Source: Oligoflexaceae bacterium
GTDB lineage: Bacteria > Bdellovibrionota_B > Oligoflexia > Oligoflexales > Oligoflexaceae
Length of the DNA: 11,867 nt
Direction of reading: 5' to 3'
NCBI GenBank assembly: GCA_947474445.1
Contig: CANJJY010000103.1
Span: forward strand, 1 to 11,867
Shown: positions 1-6,063 of the stretch, piece by piece
Numbering within the stretch: the stretch's first letter is position 1
Layout: each line of letters begins with the position of its first letter
Position numbers and translations under genes: made by a program
The notes under the pieces: model-generated
What the model was told of the DNA's origin: nothing
Databases searched by the model: none
What the model saw: the letters and a program-made list of their open reading frames with translations, nothing else

Positions 1-1
1 A

Positions 2-892
2 CTCGACAAGACCGTCATCGAACGAATGACGGATGCTCTCACTCACATGGTACGCAATGCGATCGATCACGGGATTGAAGCTCCCGATCAAAGAGGCGAG
101 AAGCCTAAGACCGCCGTTTTACGTCTCTCCGCGTTTCAGACCGCCGGCGGCGTGTCGATCGAAGTCAGCGATGACGGACGCGGTATCGACACGAAGCGGG
201 TCTTGGAGAAGGCCATTCAAAAAGGTCTTGCCACAGTTGGTAAAGATCTCCCTCCCGAGAAGATCTATGATTTCCTCTTTGCTCCTGGCTTTTCAACAGC
301 CGCAGCCATCACCGAGGTATCGGGCCGGGGCGTGGGTCTCGACGTCGTCAAGCGCACGATCGATCAGCTGGGAGGTAGTTTGACCACCTCCAGCGTCCTT
401 GGGCAGGGGACGCGTTTTATCCTCTCGCTGCCGACGAGTGTCAGCATCATCGATTCTTTGATCATCCTAACGAATGGGATGCAGTACGTGGTCCCAATCC
501 AGGAAATTTCTGAAGTGATCGATATGCGAGCCTGCACAGTGCAGACGTCCAACTCACAGTCCCGCACGATCCTCTTACGCGAGAAAGCTGTCAACGTCAG
601 ACGCCTCGGCGCGCACCTGCCTCTGACGCGCGACATGAGAAAAACTGAAGCCCCGGCGGCAGGCAGCAATCCCGAGCCGGCCATGATCGTCGAAGTTGAT
701 GGCCAGCGCTTAGGCTTTGCTGTCGATCGCGTCATCGGACAGCAACCGATCGTCATCAGAAAACTCGGCGTCTACGTCGCCCATATCCCTGGCTTTTCAG
801 GGAGCACGGTCCTCGCCAACGGCGAACCAGCCATCATCCTGAGTCCCAAGACTTTTGCACGGCAATATTTCTCTATGCAGGAGGTCAGCTGA
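2..892 (+). CDS. cheA: Chemotaxis histidine kinase CheA, C-terminal part (5' end outside window)
   Basis: The reading frame is open from the first bases, so this is the last 296 residues of a longer protein. In the first 140 visible residues is a GHKL ATPase domain with a CheA-type N-box (HMVRNAIDHGIE), a G1 box (DDGRGID) and a G2 region (SGRGVGLDVV). The remaining ~150 residues form the CheW-like P5 domain that binds CheW and receptor tips, recognisable by YVVPIQEISEVI and LGFAVDRVIGQQ. CheA autophosphorylates an upstream histidine under receptor control and passes phosphate to response regulators. The P1 phosphotransfer and dimerisation domains must lie before the window and cannot be assessed. 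The stop overlaps the CheW start by one base (TGATG), implying translational coupling. An internal ATG at position 26 is not a plausible start because it lies inside the kinase domain. Confidence 0.95.
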   Translation, partial: LDKTVIERMTDALTHMVRNAIDHGIEAPDQRGEKPKTAVLRLSAFQTAGGVSIEVSDDGRGIDTKRVLEKAIQKGLATVGKDLPPEKIYDFLFAPGFSTAAAITEVSGRGVGLDVVKRTIDQLGGSLTTSSVLGQGTRFILSLPTSVSIIDSLIILTNGMQYVVPIQEISEVIDMRACTVQTSNSQSRTILLREKAVNVRRLGAHLPLTRDMRKTEAPAAGSNPEPAMIVEVDGQRLGFAVDRVIGQQPIVIRKLGVYVAHIPGFSGSTVLANGEPAIILSPKTFARQYFSMQEVS

Positions 893-1380
893 TGACCACC
901 CCCCATGAAAATCCGGACTTGGATCGCTACCTCCTCTTCACCCTCGGGGCCGAGCTCTATGCGACGCCTTTGATGGGCGTTCGTGAAGTGGTAGAGATGC
1001 AGACGGCCAAGCAGATTCCCCACACGGTCGCTTCTTTTCTCGGCGTGATCAACATCCGCGGGGAGATCGTCGGCGTCGTCGATCTCCGGCTCCGCCTCGG
1101 CTATCCCGCTAGCGAACGCAGGGATGCGGCGATGATGGTGTTCGCCACTCCCGGAGGCGCCTTGGCCGCTGTCGCAGACGGCATGGAAGGCGTGGCGCGC
1201 ATCCCCGAAGAGACGATCGAGCGAAAACCCAAGGTCGATGCGCGGTTGCCCCTTCAGTATTTGATCGGGGTGGGGCGCTTGAAAGAACGCCTGGTGACCA
1301 TCGTCGATCTTTCGCAGGTGCTCGAAGGCGAGGAAATCAGCTTAATTCATCGGGCAACGCAATCAAAAACAGCATCATGA
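892..1380 (+). CDS. cheW: Chemotaxis adaptor protein CheW
   Basis: This 162-residue protein is a single CheW domain of normal length. It couples chemoreceptors to CheA in the cytoplasmic signalling array. The family signature NIRGEIVGVVDLR sits near residues 53-65, preceded by a typical first strand (YLLFTLGAELYATPL) and followed by LIGVGRLKERLVTIVDL near the C-terminus. The ATG overlaps the cheA stop by one base, and an AGGAGG-like site lies inside the end of cheA (near 878-884), so coupled translation is likely. A 33-nt gap separates it from the chemoreceptor gene, consistent with one operon. Nothing is missing or unusual. Confidence 0.95.
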   Translation: MTTPHENPDLDRYLLFTLGAELYATPLMGVREVVEMQTAKQIPHTVASFLGVINIRGEIVGVVDLRLRLGYPASERRDAAMMVFATPGGALAAVADGMEGVARIPEETIERKPKVDARLPLQYLIGVGRLKERLVTIVDLSQVLEGEEISLIHRATQSKTAS

Positions 1381-1413
1381 AAATCAATATTTCAGTTCAA
1401 CATAGAGGTAGAT

Positions 1414-3597
1414 ATGTCTAATCGCATCCCGCAGTTCAACGGTTCTCTCAAGTTCAAGATCATCTTCTCGATGCTCGCGGTGATGGGCGTCGTGAGTGCC
1501 GTCAGTCTCTTTGAGATGAGGCGAGCTTCGGCTCTGCAAATGCAAAAATCTCTTCTGATGATGCAGGGCAATGCGACCAAGATCGGCCAGGCGATCGCAG
1601 CTCAGTTCTACGAACGCTATGGGGACGTGCAGGCCTTCGCTCTCAACCCGGCTTTGCAATCAGGAAATCATGCCTCAATCAGCAGTTTCCTCGATCAGTA
1701 CGTGGCTCTCTATGGCATCTACGATATTATCCTTTATGTCGATGCGAATGGTCGCTATATCGCCGCGAATGACAAGGCCGCCGATGGCCGTAGCCTGAAT
1801 GTTTCGCGTTTGGCCGAAACCAACTTCGGTGATGCCCCCTGGTTCAAAGCTGTGATGAACGGAGCCTTCACCGAAGATGCAAAGCGCGGCTACGTGGGGA
1901 CTTATTTCGAAGATGCTCATTTTGATCCGCTGTTTTCCACAGTCTACGGGGAGAAGGCCATAGGGACGAGCTTCTCAGCAGCTGTGAAAGACTCGAAGGG
2001 GAAAGTGATTGGCGTCATCACGAACCGAGCAAACTTCTCCTGGGTTGAAAATGAGCTCAAAGTCGCCTATGAGATTCTCAACGATCATCACGCCCTCGCT
2101 CTCGATTTGACCCTCCTCAATAAACAAGGCGAAATCCTGGTGGATATCGACAGGGAGGCGATAGTCGACGGCAAGCTCAAGCGCAAGGAACAATCGATAC
2201 TCAGGACCAATCTCGTTCAGATGGGCTTTTCTCCCGCCAAAGAAGCACAAAGCGGCAAGACAGGATCGATGTTTACCCCTCCGCTGCTAGGAGACAAGCA
2301 ACAGGCCGTGAGCTTTCATTCCATCGATACCCCGAAGTGGATCCCGACGATCGGCTGGTCGGTTCTCCTCTATGAGCCATCCGAGGAGCTTTTGGCGACA
2401 GAAATCGAAATGCAGAACCGCTTCTTTTTAAGCATAGGCTTTTGCGTTCTACTCGTCAGTTTGATCAGCTGGTGGTTTACCCGCTCCCTCAGCAACAAGT
2501 TCATCGCCGTCTCCGACCGACTGAAAGATGCAGTGGAATTGACCAAGCAAACCTCGCGCCGCCTGATGGAATCTTCACAGATCGTGGCAGAATCCAGCGC
2601 CGAACAATCGGCAGCCGTGCAGGAGACAGTCAGTTCGATGAGCGAAATCTCGAGCATGATCGCCCAGACCAATACCCACCTGCGTGAATGCACCGACATC
2701 GCGACTCAGGTCGGCACGCAGTCCGAACAGGGCAACCAAACCATGCGACGCCTGGCAGCAGCGATGGATTCGGTCAATCACGCCAACTCCCAGCTGCAGA
2801 ATATGGCTAACATCATCAATGAAGTGTCGTCCAAGACCATGATCATCAACGATATCGTCTTCAAAACCCAGCTCCTCTCCATCAATGCGAGTATCGAAGC
2901 AGCCCGCGCTGGTCAGCACGGCAAGGGATTTGCTGTGGTCGCAGAAGAGGTTGGTAATCTCGCTCAGATGAGCGGCAACGCCGCAAAGGAAATCCAGCTG
3001 CTGATCACTGACAGCCAAAAGCAGGTAGGCCAGATCATCGAAGTTACACAATCGCGCTCGCGTGAGAGTCAGGGTGTGTCCAACGAAGCTGTCGCCAGCT
3101 TTTCAGAAATCGCAACCGGCGTCAAAGCTATCAATGAAAGGTTGCAAGGCGTCGCGCAGGCGACCAAAGAACAAGAACTCGGTATCCAGCAGATCAATAT
3201 CGCCATGGGCCAGATGGATCAGACCACGCAGAGAAACAGTGGAGTCTCGACCGACGCCAATCGCTTCGCCAAAGACCTCAGCGTGCAAGCGGAACGCAGC
3301 TATCGAGTGATGCGAGCTCTGCGAACCCTCGTCGTTGGCAAGGAAAACGTAAATAAACACAAAAACGACGACGTCATCGATCGCATCATCGGTGATCAGG
3401 ACGTTTCTTCACCCAAACAAACCTATCGCGATGAGAGTTCGAATGCAGCCTCGGACATGGGTTCGAGCGAAACCAGCTCCCTACAGGAAGTGGCGGCGCG
3501 TCTCGCTCAGCGCTTTGAACCCAGTGCGGGACTCAGTGCGCCTGGAGAAAAATCTGAGGCGAGCGCCGATGATCCTTCGTTCCGGAAGTCAGCCTGA
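1414..3597 (+). CDS. Methyl-accepting chemotaxis protein with large periplasmic sensor, no obvious HAMP
   Basis: This is a 727-residue transmembrane chemoreceptor. A first membrane helix lies at about residues 14-34 and a second at about 337-356 (FFLSIGFCVLLVSLISWWF). Between them are ~300 periplasmic residues that look like a double-Cache (dCache) sensor: long N-terminal helix, then strands such as IILYVDANGRYIAAND and SAAVKDSKGKVIGVI. After TM2 the chain goes almost directly into the signalling coiled coil, with no clear HAMP domain. The receptor tip, which docks CheA/CheW, is at about residues 479-515 (KTQLLSINASIEAARAG, then GFAVVAEEVGNLA). EQSAAVQETVSSMSE around residue 400 resembles a methylation region. 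About 100 low-complexity Ser/Glu-rich residues follow the coiled coil, with no terminal pentapeptide like E. coli NWETF. The ligand cannot be read from the sequence. An AGAGGT ribosome site at 1404-1409 supports the start. The adjacent CheR-CheB fusion probably modifies this receptor. Confidence 0.93.
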   Translation: MSNRIPQFNGSLKFKIIFSMLAVMGVVSAVSLFEMRRASALQMQKSLLMMQGNATKIGQAIAAQFYERYGDVQAFALNPALQSGNHASISSFLDQYVALYGIYDIILYVDANGRYIAANDKAADGRSLNVSRLAETNFGDAPWFKAVMNGAFTEDAKRGYVGTYFEDAHFDPLFSTVYGEKAIGTSFSAAVKDSKGKVIGVITNRANFSWVENELKVAYEILNDHHALALDLTLLNKQGEILVDIDREAIVDGKLKRKEQSILRTNLVQMGFSPAKEAQSGKTGSMFTPPLLGDKQQAVSFHSIDTPKWIPTIGWSVLLYEPSEELLATEIEMQNRFFLSIGFCVLLVSLISWWFTRSLSNKFIAVSDRLKDAVELTKQTSRRLMESSQIVAESSAEQSAAVQETVSSMSEISSMIAQTNTHLRECTDIATQVGTQSEQGNQTMRRLAAAMDSVNHANSQLQNMANIINEVSSKTMIINDIVFKTQLLSINASIEAARAGQHGKGFAVVAEEVGNLAQMSGNAAKEIQLLITDSQKQVGQIIEVTQSRSRESQGVSNEAVASFSEIATGVKAINERLQGVAQATKEQELGIQQINIAMGQMDQTTQRNSGVSTDANRFAKDLSVQAERSYRVMRALRTLVVGKENVNKHKNDDVIDRIIGDQDVSSPKQTYRDESSNAASDMGSSETSSLQEVAARLAQRFEPSAGLSAPGEKSEASADDPSFRKSA

Positions 3598-3625
3598 AAA
3601 ATACAGCCCCAGAGGATTCTGAAGC

Positions 3626-5494
3626 ATGTTTTCACGCGACGAAGAAGAAATCATCTACAAACTCGCCGAACAGCTCACGGGCTCGACGCAAAAAGGGAGC
3701 TCGCGAAAAACCGTGCTCGTTCAGAACGTCGCGCGCCGCGTGCAGACGGTCGGCTCCAAAAGCCTGGCGGCCTACCTCGACTACGCAGCGCGGCATCGCG
3801 GCGAATATGCCCAACTGATTTCAGCTTTGACGATCCATTTCACCAGTTGGTTTAGGGAAGCCGAACATTTTGAGTTGGTTTTTCGCGAAGCCATGGTTAC
3901 ACATGATGCGGGGGAAATCCTGCGCGTACTTTGCGCCGCTTGCTCGACGGGCGAAGAGGTCTATTCCTTGGCGCTGTTTCTTGAAGCGAAAAGGCAGAGC
4001 CATCTGATCCGCGACTACGAGATCTTCGGGACAGACATCGATGGGGTGTCAGTGGCTACGGCTGAAAAGGCGATCTATCCCGCAGCGCGCATCGCGGAAA
4101 TTCCTTTGATGTATCGTCCCTATCTCCTCACGGGGAGCGGGAAAACGGAAGGCCTCTTCACCTTGGACCGGGAAATAAGGCAGCGAACTCATTTTAAACA
4201 GGGTGATCTTCGCGTTCTGCCGGCTCCTGGCGCTGACGGACAGCTGAAGCCGTATACGGCGATACTTTGTCGCAATGTCCTCATTTATTTCGATGCCAAG
4301 GGAGTTCAGGCTGTCGTCAAAACGCTGGTGCAGCAGCTCAGGCCGGGCGGCATTCTCTGTTTGGGGCATAGCGAAACTGTCGATGCAGCGGCTTTCAAAT
4401 TGGAGGCCAAGGGACGATCGCTCTATAAGCGTCCCTTCTCGGCGGAACAATCAGGCGACGGTCCGAACATGGCCCGCGTGCTCGTCGTCGACGATTCGGC
4501 CGTCATTCGCAAGGTCATGGTCAGTCTGCTCACGCGCGCAGGATTTGCGACGGAGTCGGTCGACTCAGCCGCGAGCGCAACGCGCACCCTCAAGGAAAAG
4601 ACCTTCGATCTCATCACGCTCGACCTCAATATGCCTGAGCAAGATGGAGCCAGCTGGCTCCGAATGCAGAGATCCACAGGCATGCGGATTCCCGTCGTCA
4701 TTGTCAGCGATGCCGCCGTTTCAGCGGCCGAGGAAGTTCTCGGCGCGCTGACGAGCGGCGCTCAGGACTATATAGAAAAGCGAGAATTGAACGAAAGTCC
4801 ACAAAAGCTGGGCGATCGGCTGAAGGCGATCGCTGGTCAACATATCAAAAATCGCAGCCAACCGCGGAGCAAGGGCGCGCAGGTGAAGAAGGGGGAATGG
4901 AAAAAAACGCGCCCCGATCTCATTCTCGTCGGCGCCAGTACTGGCGGTACCGAGGCGCTGATCGAACTGCTCCGCATGATGCCGCTGAACTGTCCGCCTG
5001 TGCTCGTCGTGCAACACATCACCCCGGCTTTCTCTCTCGCCTATGCGCAAAGGCTGGCGCAGGCTGCCGGACTCAAGCTCGGCAAATCCACGCAAGATAC
5101 TCCCCTCGAAACGGGACACCTCTATATGGCTCAGGGCGATTATCATATAGGGGTGAAAAAAGGTGGCATCACCGGATGGCGTCTCGATCTCTCCTACGGA
5201 CCTGCCGAGCATTCGGTGCGACCGGCGATCGACTATCTTTTTCGCAGTGGCGTACAGACGAAAGGCAAGTCTATAGCTGTCTTACTCACAGGTATGGGCA
5301 AGGACGGAGCGCTCGGACTGCGCGATCTCAAAAACTCCGGTTGCTTGACCATGGCGCAGGATGAAAGCAGTTGCGTCGTCTACGGAATGCCGCGCGAGGC
5401 GGCAGACTTGGATGCGGTGCAGTTGATCGGCGATCTAAAGACTCTCAGGCAGGAAATCGACCAATGTCTTTCGGGAACCCAGGCGGCTGCTTGA
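3626..5494 (+). CDS. CheR-REC-CheB fusion: receptor methyltransferase joined to methylesterase
   Basis: One 622-residue frame joins two normally separate, opposing enzymes. Residues 1-271 are a full-length CheR methyltransferase, which methylates receptor glutamates using S-adenosylmethionine. It shows the helical N-domain ending in FTSWFREAEHF (R77), the SAM loop ACSTGEEVYS (C106-S113), FGTDID, CRNVLIYFD and LGHSE. A linker of about 10 residues follows. From M282 there is a complete CheB: receiver domain with phospho-Asp D333 and K385, then methylesterase with S438 (GASTGG), H464 (VQHI) and D560 (TGMGKDG). The triad spacing (26 and 96 residues) equals that of E. coli CheB (S164, H190, D286), so the esterase should be active. 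An AGAGGA ribosome site at 3611-3616 supports the start. The CheB-type ATG at 4469 has only a weak AGGCGA upstream, so separate CheB synthesis is possible but not indicated. The frame is unbroken through both halves. Known CheB/CheR hybrids usually have CheB first, so this order is unusual. Confidence 0.93.
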   Translation: MFSRDEEEIIYKLAEQLTGSTQKGSSRKTVLVQNVARRVQTVGSKSLAAYLDYAARHRGEYAQLISALTIHFTSWFREAEHFELVFREAMVTHDAGEILRVLCAACSTGEEVYSLALFLEAKRQSHLIRDYEIFGTDIDGVSVATAEKAIYPAARIAEIPLMYRPYLLTGSGKTEGLFTLDREIRQRTHFKQGDLRVLPAPGADGQLKPYTAILCRNVLIYFDAKGVQAVVKTLVQQLRPGGILCLGHSETVDAAAFKLEAKGRSLYKRPFSAEQSGDGPNMARVLVVDDSAVIRKVMVSLLTRAGFATESVDSAASATRTLKEKTFDLITLDLNMPEQDGASWLRMQRSTGMRIPVVIVSDAAVSAAEEVLGALTSGAQDYIEKRELNESPQKLGDRLKAIAGQHIKNRSQPRSKGAQVKKGEWKKTRPDLILVGASTGGTEALIELLRMMPLNCPPVLVVQHITPAFSLAYAQRLAQAAGLKLGKSTQDTPLETGHLYMAQGDYHIGVKKGGITGWRLDLSYGPAEHSVRPAIDYLFRSGVQTKGKSIAVLLTGMGKDGALGLRDLKNSGCLTMAQDESSCVVYGMPREAADLDAVQLIGDLKTLRQEIDQCLSGTQAAA

Positions 5495-5518
5495 AAGTGA
5501 ACGTGAGGAGGTCAGGAG

Positions 5519-6052
5519 ATGGATACCTTGACAGCGAGTGTTGGTAAAGTGTTGCTCGTCGATGACGAAGAGGATATTGCTAAAATTTTTGCCGGTCAAA
5601 TTGCTAAAAATGGCTTTGAAGTGTCCCTTGCTGGTTCTGGTGATGAGGCTCTGCGTCTCCTGCGTGACCATGATTTTGATCTCGTCCTTTCTGATATCGC
5701 GATGCCGGGCATGTCGGGACTCAAGCTCTTGTCGCGGAGCCACGCCTTGGGCATGACTCTCCCTTTTGTTTTTATCACAGGCTACGGCAATTCCGAGACG
5801 ATCATCGAGGCTGTTCGATTAGGCGCTGTTGATTTTCTCTGCAAACCCTGCAGCAAAGACGAGTTGATCTCTGTGGTGCAGCGCGCCTATGCGATATCGA
5901 GACGCCAGCGCGCCATCAACGATCTCATTCAGCAGCTGGCCGAAGGGGGGGCGCCGCGCACCGGCGAGTTTGTGGATGATCTCAGGCGCCAGATCGCAAT
6001 GCTCAGAGTCATGGGATCAGAAGACATCAAAACGCGCCGTTCGGCAGGGTGA
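5519..6052 (+). CDS. Stand-alone response regulator receiver protein with short C-terminal tail
   Basis: This 177-residue cytoplasmic protein has one receiver domain at about residues 9-127 and no DNA-binding or enzymatic output domain. The acidic pair is in VLLVDDEED, the phospho-accepting Asp is D59 (LSDIAMPG), and T87 and K109 (CKP) complete the active site. The 28- and 50-residue spacings match NtrC-type receivers (D54, T82, K104) rather than CheY. About 50 residues follow, mostly predicted helix (QRAINDLIQQLAEGG, then DDLRRQIAMLRV), possibly for dimerisation or partner docking. A strong AGGAGG at 5506-5511 precedes the ATG. As the last gene of the chemotaxis operon it is the natural phospho-target of CheA. 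It is also 11 nt from the end of the convergent hybrid kinase and could be its partner. It may serve as CheY or as an alternative output, so no symbol is assigned. Confidence 0.88.
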   Translation: MDTLTASVGKVLLVDDEEDIAKIFAGQIAKNGFEVSLAGSGDEALRLLRDHDFDLVLSDIAMPGMSGLKLLSRSHALGMTLPFVFITGYGNSETIIEAVRLGAVDFLCKPCSKDELISVVQRAYAISRRQRAINDLIQQLAEGGAPRTGEFVDDLRRQIAMLRVMGSEDIKTRRSAG

Positions 6053-6063
6053 TCCTCACTCCA

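Noticed and set aside
2575..3051. 158-codon open frame on the minus strand inside the chemoreceptor gene
   Set aside because: It lies wholly opposite the conserved receptor signalling domain, has no ribosome site or recognisable domain, and is explained by codon bias of the real gene.
4275..4751. Overlapping plus-strand frame spanning the CheR-CheB junction, considered as a sign that the fusion is a frameshift artefact
   Set aside because: Its translation matches nothing, while the main frame stays correct through both enzymes with exact catalytic spacing; no frameshift is needed to explain the fusion.
6053..6063. Shared terminator between the chemotaxis operon and the hybrid kinase
   Set aside because: The 11-nt gap and flanking coding ends contain no stable hairpin with a T-tract on either strand.
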